DNA of 64,000 nucleotides. Origin: Nocardioides yefusunii. GTDB taxonomy: Bacteria > Actinomycetota > Actinomycetes > Propionibacteriales > Nocardioidaceae. A model generated the notes under the pieces. The model was not told the origin of the DNA. It did not search any database and worked only from the letters and a program-made list of their open reading frames with translations. The stretch is taken from positions 186,001 to 250,000 of the forward strand of contig NZ_CP034929.1 in assembly GCF_004014875.1 (NCBI RefSeq), written 5' to 3'. This document shows positions 25,564 to 34,454 of this stretch, in pieces (position 1 is the stretch's first letter; each line of letters starts with the position of its first letter). The position numbers and the translations under genes were made by a program.

Positions 25564-26775
25564 ATGGCAGAAGCATTCGTGTACGACCACTTCCGTACGC
25601 CGCGCGGTCGCGGCAAGGCGACCGGCTCCCTCCACGAGGTGAAGCCGATCCAGTTGGCCACCGGCCTGCTGACCGCGGCGCTGGACCGCAACCCGGGCCT
25701 CGACCCGGCGCGCGTCGACGACGTCGTCATGGGCATCGTCTCGCCCACCGGCGAGCAGGGATCGGTCCTGCCGAAGGCTGCAGCCCTGGCCGCTGGTTAC
25801 CCCGACACCGTCTCGGGCGTGCAGCTCAACCGCTTCTGCGCCTCCGGTCTCGAGGCCGTCAACCAGGCCGCCCAGCGCATCCGCTCCGGCTTCGAGGACC
25901 TCATCTTCGCCGGCGGCGTCGAGTCGATGTCGCGCGTCCCGATGGGCTCCGACGGCGGCCCCTGGTCGCAGGACCCGGCCACCGGTTTCGCTGCTCCGTT
26001 CGTCCCCCAGGGCATCGGCGCCGACCTCATCGCCACGATCGAGGGCTGGTCGCGCACCGACGTCGACACCTACGCCGCGCAGTCGCACGCCCGTGCCGCC
26101 GCGGCTTGGGCCGACGGTCGCTTCGACCGCGCGATCGTCCCGGTCCGCGGCGTCGACGGCAACGTCATCCTCGACCGCGACGAGACGATCCGCCCGGACA
26201 CCTCCGCGGAGTCGCTGAGCAAGCTCAAGCCGTCGTTCGCCCAGATCGGTCGCGACGCCGGCTTCGACGAGACCGCGCTGCAGAAGTACCACTGGCTCGA
26301 GCGCATCGAGCACGTCCACCACGCCGGTAACTCCTCCGGCATCGTCGACGGCGCCGCGCTGCTGGCGATCGGTTCCGAGCAGGTCGGCAAGGACCTCGGC
26401 CTCACCCCGCGTGCCCGGATCATCTCCACAGCCGTCTCCGGCGCCGACCCGGTCATCATGCTCACCGGCCCTGCCCCGGCCGCCCGCAAGGCCCTCGCCA
26501 AGGCCGGCCTGAGCGTCGACGACATCGACCTCTTCGAGATCAACGAGGCGTTCGCCGCCGTCGCGATGCGTTTCATGCGTGACATGGGCATCGACCACTC
26601 CATCACCAACGTCAACGGCGGCGCCATTGCGATGGGCCACCCGCTGGGTGCCACCGGCGCGATGATCGTCGGCACGCTGATCGACGAGCTGGAGCGTCAG
26701 GGCAAGCGCCGCGGCCTCGCCACGCTCTGCGTCGGTGGCGGCATGGGCATCGCGACCATCGTCGAGCTGGTCTGA
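25564..26775 (+). CDS. fadA: Acetyl-CoA C-acyltransferase (thiolase), FadA type
   Basis: 403 residues, standard thiolase length. Catalytic residues: nucleophile Cys92 ([11 protein letters not shown]), His359 ([14 protein letters not shown]) and Cys389 (LCVGGGMG). It cleaves 3-ketoacyl-CoA with CoA in the last step of beta-oxidation. ATG at 25564 has AAGGA seven bases upstream; in-frame TTG/ATG triplets further upstream lie within the promoter dyad. It forms an operon with fadB, 34 bases downstream, encoding the two parts of a fatty acid oxidation complex. Confidence 0.93.
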   Translation: MAEAFVYDHFRTPRGRGKATGSLHEVKPIQLATGLLTAALDRNPGLDPARVDDVVMGIVSPTGEQGSVLPKAAALAAGYPDTVSGVQLNRFCASGLEAVNQAAQRIRSGFEDLIFAGGVESMSRVPMGSDGGPWSQDPATGFAAPFVPQGIGADLIATIEGWSRTDVDTYAAQSHARAAAAWADGRFDRAIVPVRGVDGNVILDRDETIRPDTSAESLSKLKPSFAQIGRDAGFDETALQKYHWLERIEHVHHAGNSSGIVDGAALLAIGSEQVGKDLGLTPRARIISTAVSGADPVIMLTGPAPAARKALAKAGLSVDDIDLFEINEAFAAVAMRFMRDMGIDHSITNVNGGAIAMGHPLGATGAMIVGTLIDELERQGKRRGLATLCVGGGMGIATIVELV

Positions 26776-26809
26776 GCACGGACGACAGAGAACAGAGGAC
26801 TTGAGCACA

Positions 26810-29023
26810 GTGAGCACCCAGACCCAGACCCAGACCGCCGTCCGTTACGACAAGGACGCCGACGGCATCGTCACCCTCACGATGGACGACCCCAACCAGT
26901 CGGCCAACACCATGAACGAGCTCTACTCCGCCTCGATGAAGGCCGTTGTGGAGCGTCTCGCCGCGGAGATCGAGGCCGACGCCTCCAGCGTCACCGGCGT
27001 CGTCATCACCTCGGCGAAGAAGACCTTCTTCGCCGGTGGCGACCTGAAGAACATGATGAAGGTCGGCAAGGACGACGCCGAGCGCATGTTCGCCCACGTC
27101 GAGAGCATCAAGGCCGTGCTGCGCCAGCTCGAGAAGCTGCCGGTGCCGGTGGTCGCCGCGATCAACGGCGCCGCCCTGGGCGGTGGTCTCGAGATCGCCC
27201 TGGCTGCCAACCACCGCATCGCCGTCGACGCGAGCAACGTCCAGATCGGACTGCCCGAGTCGACCCTCGGCCTGCTGCCCGGTGGCGGCGGCGTCACCCG
27301 CACCGTGCGCATGTTCGGCATCCAGGACGCCCTGATGACGTTCCTGCTGCCCGGCACCCGCTTCAAGGCCTCGGCCGCGAAGGAGAAGGGTCTGGTCGAC
27401 GCCCTCGTCGCCACCCAGGACGAGCTCGTCCCCGCCGCGAAGGCGTGGATCGCCTCGGCCAAGGGCGACGAGAACGCCGGCGTCCAGCCGTGGGACCGTC
27501 CCGGATTCAAGCTGCCCGGCGGGACCCCGGCCCAGCTCAAGGGCTTCCTGCCGGCGTTCCCCTCGATCCTGCGTCAGCAGACCAAGGGCGCCGACTACCC
27601 GGCGCAGAAGGCGATCATGTCGGCCGCCGTCGAGGGAGCCCTGGTCGACTTCGACACCGCCTCGCGCGTGGAGTCGCGCTGGTTCACCAAGCTCGTGACC
27701 GGCCAGAACGCCAAGAACATGATCCAGGCGTTCTTCTTCGACCTCTCCGCCATCAACTCCGGGTCGCTGCGGCCGGACGGCATCGAGAAGTTCAAGCCCA
27801 CCAAGGTCGTCGTCCTCGGCGCCGGCATGATGGGTGCGGGCATCGCCTACGCCTGTGCGAAGTCCGGCTGGGAGGTCGTCCTCAAGGACGTCTCTCTCGA
27901 GAACGCCGAGCGCGGCAAGGCCTACTCGGAGAAGATCAACGCCAAGGCCGTCTCCCGCGGCAAGCTGTCGCAGGAGAAGTCCGACGAGCTGCTGGCCCGG
28001 ATCACCCCGACCGCCGACCCGGCCGCCGCTGCCGGCGCTGACGTCGTGATCGAGGCCGTCTTCGAGGACCCGGAGCTGAAGAAGAAGGTCTTCGCCGAGA
28101 TCGCGCCGCACATCAAGCCCGACGCGGTGCTCTGCTCCAACACCTCGACCCTGCCGATCAGCACGCTGGCCGAGGGCGTCGACCGTCCGGCCGACTTCAT
28201 CGGTCTGCACTTCTTCTCGCCCGTCGACAAGATGCAGCTCGTGGAGATCATCCGGGGCAAGGAGACCACCGACGAGGCGCTGGCCAAGGCCTACGACATC
28301 GTCCTGGGCATGCGGAAGATCCCGATCGTCGTCAACGACGCCCGTGGCTTCTACACCTCGCGCGTCATCGGCGTGCAGATCAACGAGGGTCTCGCGATGC
28401 TCGGCGAGGGCGTCCTGCCGATGACGATCGAGCGTGCCGCCACCTCGGCCGGTTTCCCGGTCGGTCCGCTGCAGATCACCGACGAGCTCAACATGGAGCT
28501 GATGGTCAAGATCCGCAAGCAGACCATCGCCGCCGCCGAGGCCGCCGGTCAGCCGGTGCCGCAGGACGGCTCCTACGCCGTCATCGACGAGATGATCGAG
28601 CGTGGACGTTCCTCGCGCCTCAAGGGCGCGGGCTTCTACAACTACTCCGAGGAAGGCAAGCGCGCCGGCCTCTGGGACGGCATCACGGAGGCGTTCCCGC
28701 CGGCGGAGACCCAGATCCCGTTCGTCGACGTCCAGGAGCGGATGCTGTTCGCCGAGGCTCTGGAGACCGCGAAGACCTTCGAGGAGGGCGTCATCACCTC
28801 GGCGGCCGCGGCCAACATCGGCTCGATCTTCGGTATTGGCTTCCCGGCCCGTCTGGGTGGCGCTGCGCAGTTCATCACCGGCTACGAGGCCGCTGACGGC
28901 TCCGTCGGCATCGACGCGTTCATCGCACGCGCCGACTCCCTCGCCGACACCTACGGCGAGAAGTTCCGCCCGACGCAGTACCTGCGTGACCTGGCGGCGA
29001 AGGGCGAGGGCTTCCCTGCCTGA
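26810..29023 (+). CDS. fadB: Fatty acid oxidation complex subunit alpha (enoyl-CoA hydratase / 3-hydroxyacyl-CoA dehydrogenase)
   Basis: 737 residues. The N-terminal crotonase domain contains AINGAALGGGLEIALA and catalytic Glu in LPESTLGLLPGGGG. The NAD-binding domain starts near 330 with VVVLGAGMMGAGIAYACAKSG, and HFFSPVDKMQLVEII holds the catalytic His of the dehydrogenase; the C-terminal HCDH domains follow. It hydrates enoyl-CoA and oxidises 3-hydroxyacyl-CoA, then hands over to FadA. GTG at 26810 is chosen because AGAGGA precedes it by about 10 bases. Followed by a terminator hairpin at 29082-29117, which also marks the edge of the AT-rich island. Confidence 0.92.
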   Translation: MSTQTQTQTAVRYDKDADGIVTLTMDDPNQSANTMNELYSASMKAVVERLAAEIEADASSVTGVVITSAKKTFFAGGDLKNMMKVGKDDAERMFAHVESIKAVLRQLEKLPVPVVAAINGAALGGGLEIALAANHRIAVDASNVQIGLPESTLGLLPGGGGVTRTVRMFGIQDALMTFLLPGTRFKASAAKEKGLVDALVATQDELVPAAKAWIASAKGDENAGVQPWDRPGFKLPGGTPAQLKGFLPAFPSILRQQTKGADYPAQKAIMSAAVEGALVDFDTASRVESRWFTKLVTGQNAKNMIQAFFFDLSAINSGSLRPDGIEKFKPTKVVVLGAGMMGAGIAYACAKSGWEVVLKDVSLENAERGKAYSEKINAKAVSRGKLSQEKSDELLARITPTADPAAAAGADVVIEAVFEDPELKKKVFAEIAPHIKPDAVLCSNTSTLPISTLAEGVDRPADFIGLHFFSPVDKMQLVEIIRGKETTDEALAKAYDIVLGMRKIPIVVNDARGFYTSRVIGVQINEGLAMLGEGVLPMTIERAATSAGFPVGPLQITDELNMELMVKIRKQTIAAAEAAGQPVPQDGSYAVIDEMIERGRSSRLKGAGFYNYSEEGKRAGLWDGITEAFPPAETQIPFVDVQERMLFAEALETAKTFEEGVITSAAAANIGSIFGIGFPARLGGAAQFITGYEAADGSVGIDAFIARADSLADTYGEKFRPTQYLRDLAAKGEGFPA

Positions 29024-29081
29024 TCCTGATGCAGCCTGACGCGCTGAGCTGACCAGCGCACTGCTTCTGCACGAGCAAGCC

Positions 29082-29117
29082 CGGGCGGGCGGTCCCTTGA
29101 TGGGGGCCGCCCGCCCG
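29082..29117 (+). terminator. Terminator of fadA-fadB
   Basis: An 11-bp perfect stem CGGGCGGGCGG / CCGCCCGCCCG, extended by CCC/GGG, with a short loop, 58 bases after the fadB stop. Base composition drops sharply just after it. Confidence 0.75.
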
Positions 29118-29176
29118 AGCCGTTTCGTAAGGCGAATTTGGGAGAACTGGATCCAAAATTATGAGATCATCTGTAC

Positions 29177-30883
29177 ATGAAGTGGTCTGTTTCGGATTTC
29201 AAGGGAATAGGATTCGGGGAAATCAACCTCGACCCAGGTGTGGCTACGCTACTGACGGGCGTAAATAGCAGTGGCAAGTCCTCACTAATTCAAACACTTC
29301 TATTGGCTGCTCAGAGCATAAACTCTTCGACGGGGATTGTTCTCAATGGTCCCCTTGTGAGACTCGGGCGCGCGAAAGATCTGATTCGCGAGGGCGCGGC
29401 AGGCGAAGAAATGAAAATCGGGATGAATTTTGGTCCCACGGGAATTGAAATCCAGGCGCAAATCACACTCGCTCCCTCGAGCACTGTGGAGGGCATGAAG
29501 GTTACAGAGGTGAGCATCTCGGGTCCTGAGGGCGAGTTCATGGCTTCCGTTGCCAATGCGCGCAGCGCGGATGGAATACTGGCCCTCGAGGCACTATCGA
29601 CGCTAGGTGCCACTTCAGTGTTGCACGTAAAAGCGGTGATCTCAGGGGAGCGGGTCCTTCGGACATATCTTGGAATGAGGGGACTTATACCGGTCGGTCT
29701 TACAAAGATTCAGTCGTCGACTGCCCTGGGGGTCTCTTACTCTCGGGAACTGCGGTCCATAATCCTCGAGGCGTCGAGGAACCCGGGAAGGTGGTACTTC
29801 GACGATGAAGCATGGACTTCCCTGCACTCGATGATGGCGGAAGTCCGGCGCCTCTCCGCGGATTTGCCGCGGCTTTCGAGTGATGAGGATGGGGAGCGTG
29901 GAATTCTCTCGGTTGCGTCAATTCCCGAAACCTTTATTGAAGATTGGTCCAGTCTGCCCGTAGATCGCATGAAGGAAATTCAGGAATCCTTGGGTGCGGC
30001 GAGGGCCCAGGGTGACGCAGTGATTGTTGGAATTGCGCATGGAGGATCAAGGCTGCGCTCGGGAGGGATTCTCGAGAAGAGATTTAGAAAGGAGCGAGAC
30101 TCTGACTGTCTCGCCCTAGCGGAGTTGGCGGGCGAATTAGGCCGGCTTGGGGCTAGGGTCCACTACTTGGGGCCATTGAGAGACGAACCTAGGGTCGTCT
30201 GGAATCACTGGAATGAGGTTCAGCCCAGTCTCCCCGTGGGCGCAAGGGGAGAGTACTCTGCAGCCGTTCTTTCCAAGAATGGTTCGCAGCCCGTCTCGTT
30301 CTGGGACGGCAAAGAGCAGATTCGGTGCGATCTGGCCGGGGCGGTCGACTACTGGATCGCGAGGCTCGGCATGGGTGGAGCGGTGCGACCTGAGGATCGA
30401 CACAAGATGGGGGTCGGGCTTGCGGTCGAGGTCTCTGGAGGGATGCGGGATTTAACCTCAATTGGCGTCGGCGTTAGCCAGGCGCTGCCGCTGATTGTTG
30501 CCTTCCTGTCGATCGAATCGGATGCCGTCTTCGTGGTTGAGCAGCCAGAGCTGCATCTCCATCCCCGAGTCCAAGCCAATTTGGCAGATTTTCTTACGTT
30601 GGCGCGCCCCGATGTGACCGTGGTGATTGAGTCTCATAGCGAGGCTATGGTTAATAGGCTCAGGTTGCGAGTGGCCGAGGGGAAAATTCAACGCGAAAAT
30701 CTGGAAATTGTATTTGTTGAACCCCAAGGGGATGGTTCATCTTCGTCCGAAGTAATCCGAATTAACGAATTTGGAGATCTTGATCGTTGGCCGAAGGGCT
30801 TCATGGCCACTGATATCGGGGACCTAGATGCGATGTTCAGACTCAACCTGAATCGCCTTTCGGAGGCGGCCCAAGATGACTAA
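29177..30883 (+). CDS. AAA ATPase with DUF3696-type C-terminus (candidate defence ATPase)
   Basis: 568 residues. Walker A GVNSSGKSS (28-36) opens an SMC/ABC-like ATPase; a long divergent insert follows; a signature-like stretch SIGVGVSQALPLI lies near 427-439; Walker B VFVVEQPELHLHP is near 451-463; the H-loop VVIESHSEAMVN is near 483-494. The C-terminus, with INEFGDLDRWPKGFM, matches the DUF3696 tail. It lacks a TOPRIM domain, so it is not a GajA/OLD nuclease. Such ATPases commonly sit in two-gene anti-phage systems. One 60-base line of it (30661-30720) is 45% GC by hand count versus 77% for a line of fadB (27121-27180). It overlaps the next gene by 8 bp. Confidence 0.85.
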   Translation: MKWSVSDFKGIGFGEINLDPGVATLLTGVNSSGKSSLIQTLLLAAQSINSSTGIVLNGPLVRLGRAKDLIREGAAGEEMKIGMNFGPTGIEIQAQITLAPSSTVEGMKVTEVSISGPEGEFMASVANARSADGILALEALSTLGATSVLHVKAVISGERVLRTYLGMRGLIPVGLTKIQSSTALGVSYSRELRSIILEASRNPGRWYFDDEAWTSLHSMMAEVRRLSADLPRLSSDEDGERGILSVASIPETFIEDWSSLPVDRMKEIQESLGAARAQGDAVIVGIAHGGSRLRSGGILEKRFRKERDSDCLALAELAGELGRLGARVHYLGPLRDEPRVVWNHWNEVQPSLPVGARGEYSAAVLSKNGSQPVSFWDGKEQIRCDLAGAVDYWIARLGMGGAVRPEDRHKMGVGLAVEVSGGMRDLTSIGVGVSQALPLIVAFLSIESDAVFVVEQPELHLHPRVQANLADFLTLARPDVTVVIESHSEAMVNRLRLRVAEGKIQRENLEIVFVEPQGDGSSSSEVIRINEFGDLDRWPKGFMATDIGDLDAMFRLNLNRLSEAAQDD

Positions 30884-31799
30884 GCTCTGGATAGACCCGG
30901 AAATTGTGGTTCCATCGGAAAGCGGGGTTCGAAGCCCGGAGTTCTGGACCCGCTTCCTTGAGTGGTCGGCGCTCGATGACTATAAAATGACGCCGGATTC
31001 ATTTAAAATTCTGGGCAGCTTTCTGAATAGCGACCCTGCCTTGCCGGGGAGTTTAAAGAACAGTCTCTATGAGTTATATGGCAGGTTTGCGAGTCGCGTG
31101 GCTCACCTGGATCCGTCGGGATGCTCGGGTTGCTTTGAAGGGTACTCCCCCTTGATGGGTAGCCCTAGTAATGGCGACTCGATTAACGGCTTGATGCACG
31201 ATGTGCGTTGCGGTGAATCATTTCTTGGCACTGATTCACGGGTGTGGAAGTCAACTAGTTCGAGTTGCCCCGAATGCGGCCCCTGGGGTGGGCGGCTCGC
31301 TGCGGACAAAAGGGGGCTCCCGGGATTCTGGGCTCATGTTGGGATTGGGCGATTAAGGAGGGATGAATTCCTGGATAGAGCCAAGTTTACGTTTGTAGAT
31401 TTGAAGCAATGCGCCAGTGAGATGTTCCCGCATTGTGTTTTCTCCTCTAGTGCATGGGATGAGACCGGAAAACTTCAGGGGGGGGAGGCAGATCTCGTCC
31501 GCGACCTAGTTGCCTCAATCGGCGTCCTTAATGACTATGCTCCCGAGATCTGGGCAGGCTTCTTGGATACCGAAGAGCGCGAGCGTCGGCTCAGACTTAT
31601 GGGGGTTGAGGCATCCGTAGAAGGAAATAAGACCAAGAAAAAGAGGGGCCTTATGGAGTTGCGGGACTTCAGATTCGACAAGAAGGTAGTGCGTTGCGAG
31701 TGGCATTTGAAGCTGTCTTGGAATGTAAATAGAGTGCATTTTTCCCCGAGTGGCGAAAAGGTATTTATTGGACTAATTACAGACCACTTGCCTGTCTGA
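30876..31799 (+). CDS. Unknown partner protein of the DUF3696-type ATPase
   Basis: 307 residues, start overlapping the ATPase end by 8 bp, so the two are one translational unit. I do not recognise a family. Visible features: paired cysteines CSGC (about 86-89) and CPEC (about 129-132), which with His and Cys between them could form a metal site; a Lys-rich stretch NKTKKKRG (about 250-257); and a C-terminal motif CEWHLKL ... NRVHF ... IGLITDHL. No signal peptide or membrane helices. AT-rich like its partner. An effector nuclease or toxin triggered by the ATPase is a reasonable guess from context only. Its last 23 bp overlap the convergent esterase gene. Confidence 0.7.
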   Translation: MTKLWIDPEIVVPSESGVRSPEFWTRFLEWSALDDYKMTPDSFKILGSFLNSDPALPGSLKNSLYELYGRFASRVAHLDPSGCSGCFEGYSPLMGSPSNGDSINGLMHDVRCGESFLGTDSRVWKSTSSSCPECGPWGGRLAADKRGLPGFWAHVGIGRLRRDEFLDRAKFTFVDLKQCASEMFPHCVFSSSAWDETGKLQGGEADLVRDLVASIGVLNDYAPEIWAGFLDTEERERRLRLMGVEASVEGNKTKKKRGLMELRDFRFDKKVVRCEWHLKLSWNVNRVHFSPSGEKVFIGLITDHLPV

Positions 31800-32868
31800 T
31801 TCGTGGCATTGCCTTCCGTGAGAACGCGAAGCTCCGTTCCATCGCTGGCGCGAAGTCGGCATCGAACGAATGACCTTCGCCGTACCACTCGAGTTCGACG
31901 TCGACGCCCGCCCGGCGCATCGCGTCGTACGTCTCCTCGGCCCACGCCGGCGGGCACACGTCGTCGGTGCGTCCGTGCACGATCAGCACCGGGGCGGTGA
32001 TCCGGTCGAAGAAGGGACGCGTCGAGACACCTTCCCAGAACTCGGGGTCTTCCTCCGGGGTCGCGAGCCGCGACGTGAACGCCTTCGTCCGGGCGTCGGT
32101 CAGACCCACGAACCAGTCCACGTTCTCTGCCTCCAGCGACGAGACCGCCGCCCACATGACACCCACACCGAACGCGTCCGGGGCAATCTGCAGGACCTTC
32201 TGGGCGATGCCACCACCCATCGAACGTCCGAAGACGGCAGCGCGATCGACGTCGAGACCAGCGAGTTGGGAGTCGTCGGAGGTGCGGAGCGCATCTAGTG
32301 CAGCGATCACGTCGACGGCGTATCCGAGTCGGACATCCGCGCCGTGCGTCGGGTCCTCGTCGGAGGCGGCATGGCCCCGATAGTCGGTGTGCAGCGTCGC
32401 CCAGCCGCGTTCGCCGAGCCACTTCCGTTCCCGGGTCATGCCCTGCCCGGTGACGTACTTCGCCGGATCGATGTAGCCGTGGGCGAGCACCGCCACGGGG
32501 AACGGGCCGTCGCCGTCCGGGATCGTGAGGACCCCCGAGATCGTCAACGGGTCGGTGTACGCGCCCGGACCTTCGCTGTGGGCCGAGTAGCTGACGTCGT
32601 ACGTCGTCCATCCGGCGCCGCGCTCGCGGATGGCGCCGATTCTCATGTCGGAGCCGTGGTGGGTCTGGGCGGCGAACCCGGGCACCGACGTCACCTCGAC
32701 GCTCGGTGTCTCCGCAGGTGTGCCGCTGGGGGAGGGGTCACCGGAGCCCGACGGCGGCGCTGGTCGTTGCGTCGGGCCGGACGCGTCGTCGGTGCATCCC
32801 GACGCCAGCGCGAGCAGCGATCCACCCGCGATGCCCCGCAGCAGTGAGCCTCGACTGATTGCTGTCAT
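31777..32868 (-). CDS. Alpha/beta hydrolase lipoprotein (prolyl oligopeptidase-like fold)
   Basis: 363 residues. The N-terminal signal ends in lipobox LALASGC, followed by a Pro/Ser/Gly-rich linker, so it is a membrane-anchored lipoprotein. The hydrolase core shows VAVLAHGYID (oxyanion region), nucleophile elbow GRSMGGG, the acid in HGRTDDVCPP and the His in GEGHSFDA, as in dienelactone hydrolase/S9-type esterases and peptidases. Substrate unknown. ATG at 32868 has GGGTGG upstream; a GTG three codons earlier is possible. Its last codons and stop lie in AT-rich sequence at the edge of the ATPase island, so its C-terminus may have been altered by that insertion. Confidence 0.83.
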   Translation of the reverse strand: MTAISRGSLLRGIAGGSLLALASGCTDDASGPTQRPAPPSGSGDPSPSGTPAETPSVEVTSVPGFAAQTHHGSDMRIGAIRERGAGWTTYDVSYSAHSEGPGAYTDPLTISGVLTIPDGDGPFPVAVLAHGYIDPAKYVTGQGMTRERKWLGERGWATLHTDYRGHAASDEDPTHGADVRLGYAVDVIAALDALRTSDDSQLAGLDVDRAAVFGRSMGGGIAQKVLQIAPDAFGVGVMWAAVSSLEAENVDWFVGLTDARTKAFTSRLATPEEDPEFWEGVSTRPFFDRITAPVLIVHGRTDDVCPPAWAEETYDAMRRAGVDVELEWYGEGHSFDADFAPAMERSFAFSRKAMPRIRQASGL

Positions 32869-32883
32869 GCCGGCCACCCTGCC

Positions 32884-32940
32884 CTGCGGGACGTCATCAC
32901 ATGTGGCTGTTCCAGCGACCGGAAGTCTGAAGTCCCGCAG
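32884..32940. repeat. Dispersed palindrome copy 4 (degenerate)
   Basis: Left arm CTGCGGGACGTCATCAC (32884-32900) keeps the family core; the right arm TGAAGTCCCGCAG (32928-32940) has decayed, leaving 12 of 13 pairs at the ends. It is closest to copy 1, with ATCAC instead of AGGAATC. Lies between two tandem minus-strand genes. Confidence 0.6.
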
Positions 32941-32949
32941 GAGACCGGG

Positions 32950-33540
32950 TCAGGCGGGTCGTACGGCGGGGTTCGGAACCTCAACGGTGTGCTGGAGCCA
33001 GTTCGTGCCGGCGTCGCAGTCAGGTCCGTTCGGGTAGTCCTGCATCAACGCGAAGACCTCCGAGTGCTTGAACACCTGGGAGCCGTCAGCTGCCGTCCCC
33101 ACCACGGTCACGGTGGTGCCGGGGGCAGCGGTCCATGCGTCACCCAGATCAGCGCGTGGGTGGAGTGGCAGGTGGACGAGGTTGTTGTAGTCCCCGACGA
33201 GGGTCGTGAGCTTCTCGGGGTCGACGTCGGCAGGGAGTGACCCGGACTCGGCGAGCACGGTGAGATCCCAGTCATGGGCGGCGTCGACGATCACCGGTTG
33301 TCGTCGAGACGATCGGCACTCGCCGTCCTGACAGAGCTCGACGTCCAAGGTCTCGACGCCGTCGACGACGTCGGTGGGAAGCGCGACGGTCAACGCACTC
33401 GAACTCCCGATCATCGTGCAGGCGCGGGCGGGTCCGTCAGGCAGTGCAAGGAGGACGACGCCGCCGATCACTGCTGCGCCGATCACCGCGAACCCCCAGG
33501 CGCGTCGGCGCCGAGGAGAGCCACCCGTGTGCTGAGTCAT
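32950..33540 (-). CDS. Hypothetical secreted or membrane-anchored protein
   Basis: 196 residues. After a basic start (MTQHTGGSPRRRR) a single hydrophobic helix spans about 16-34, followed directly by ARACTMIGSSS, so it is either an uncleaved signal anchor or a signal peptide ending near the Ala-Arg-Ala. The external part contains five cysteines (CTM, CQDGEC, a pair near DC), suggesting disulfides, and Asp-rich loops. No family recognised. ATG at 33540 fits this N-terminus better than an upstream in-frame start within palindrome copy 5. Confidence 0.65.
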   Translation of the reverse strand: MTQHTGGSPRRRRAWGFAVIGAAVIGGVVLLALPDGPARACTMIGSSSALTVALPTDVVDGVETLDVELCQDGECRSSRRQPVIVDAAHDWDLTVLAESGSLPADVDPEKLTTLVGDYNNLVHLPLHPRADLGDAWTAAPGTTVTVVGTAADGSQVFKHSEVFALMQDYPNGPDCDAGTNWLQHTVEVPNPAVRPA

Positions 33541-33575
33541 GGTGCGGGATCTGCCCCACCCCACCAACGACGCCG

Positions 33576-33623
33576 GGACGTCGTAGGAATCGAGGGTCAC
33601 AACCCTCGATTCCTATGACGTCC
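33576..33623. repeat. Dispersed palindrome copy 5 (GGACGTCATAGGAATC subtype)
   Basis: 22-base arms (33576-33597 and 33602-33623) with a 4-base CACA loop. Core GGACGTC(G)TAGGAATCG pairs with CGATTCCTATGACGTCC; the single difference is a G opposite T, which still pairs as a wobble in RNA. Lies between divergent genes, again not a terminator position. Confidence 0.82.
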
Positions 33624-33692
33624 GGGGGGAGCACGGCACCCGATCACGCGTTTCCCGGGTGAACCACGGCGCGCTGCCCGAGAATCGCCGGT

Positions 33693-34454
33693 GTGAGCGC
33701 ACCCACTCCCGGTACGACCCCCGGCCCCCAGCCCGTCCTGCCGTCCCCGGCCGACGTCGCCGTCCTCGTCGACGACCTCCACGTCCGGTTCGGGACCGTC
33801 GAGGCCGTCACCGGCGTCTCGTTCGCTGCCCCCGGCGGCGCGTCCACTGCGCTGCTGGGGCGCAACGGTGCCGGCAAGTCGACCACCATGCGGGTCCTGG
33901 CCGGAGTCGTCCCGCCCACCGAGGGACGTGTCCACGTCGCCGGGATCGACGTCGCGCGTGACCCGCTCGGCGTGAAGCGGGCCGTGGGTTACTGCCCCGA
34001 CGTCGGCGGTCTCGTCCCGCGCGCCACCCCGTGGGAGCACCTCCAACTCGCGGCGACCCTGCGCCGGATGACCGGCTGGGAGGACCGCGCCACCCACCTG
34101 CTCGAACTCTTCGAACTCTCCGGCGTCGCGCACCGCACCACCACCGGTTTCTCCCACGGCATGGGCCGACGCCTCTCGGTGCTGCTCGCTGCGTTCCACG
34201 AACCCGACGTGCTGCTGCTCGACGAACCCTTCGACGGCGTCGACCCCACCGGCGTCGAGGCCACCTTCGACGTCGTGCGCGAAGCGACCGAGCGTGGCGC
34301 TGCCGTCCTGCTCTCCACCCACCTGCGCGAGCTCGCCGTCGAGGCCTGCTCCACCGCACTGGTACTGCGCGGCGGCGCACGCGTGGCCGACATGGAGACC
34401 TATGACCTCAAGGGTGAGGAGGGAGCGCGTGCCTACCGTGCCCTCCTCGACTGA
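33693..34454 (+). CDS. ABC-2 type transporter ATP-binding protein
   Basis: 253 residues. Walker A GRNGAGKS, Walker B VLLLDEPFDGVDP and H-loop STHLRE are clear. The signature motif is degenerate: FSHGMGRRLS replaces LSGGQ, as seen in some NodI/CcmA-like exporters. N-terminal ~20 residues are Pro-rich. It pairs with the large permease encoded next, whose start lies within its last 26 bases. Together they probably form an ABC-2-like exporter; substrate unknown. Start is GTG at 33693. Confidence 0.87.
   Translation: MSAPTPGTTPGPQPVLPSPADVAVLVDDLHVRFGTVEAVTGVSFAAPGGASTALLGRNGAGKSTTMRVLAGVVPPTEGRVHVAGIDVARDPLGVKRAVGYCPDVGGLVPRATPWEHLQLAATLRRMTGWEDRATHLLELFELSGVAHRTTTGFSHGMGRRLSVLLAAFHEPDVLLLDEPFDGVDPTGVEATFDVVREATERGAAVLLSTHLRELAVEACSTALVLRGGARVADMETYDLKGEEGARAYRALLD

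Noticed and set aside
29177..31799. Assigning the island as Gabija, Septu or PARIS
   Set aside because: The ATPase has no TOPRIM domain, the second gene is not a UvrD helicase (Gabija), shows no HNH motif (Septu) and does not resemble a DUF4435/TOPRIM protein (PARIS).
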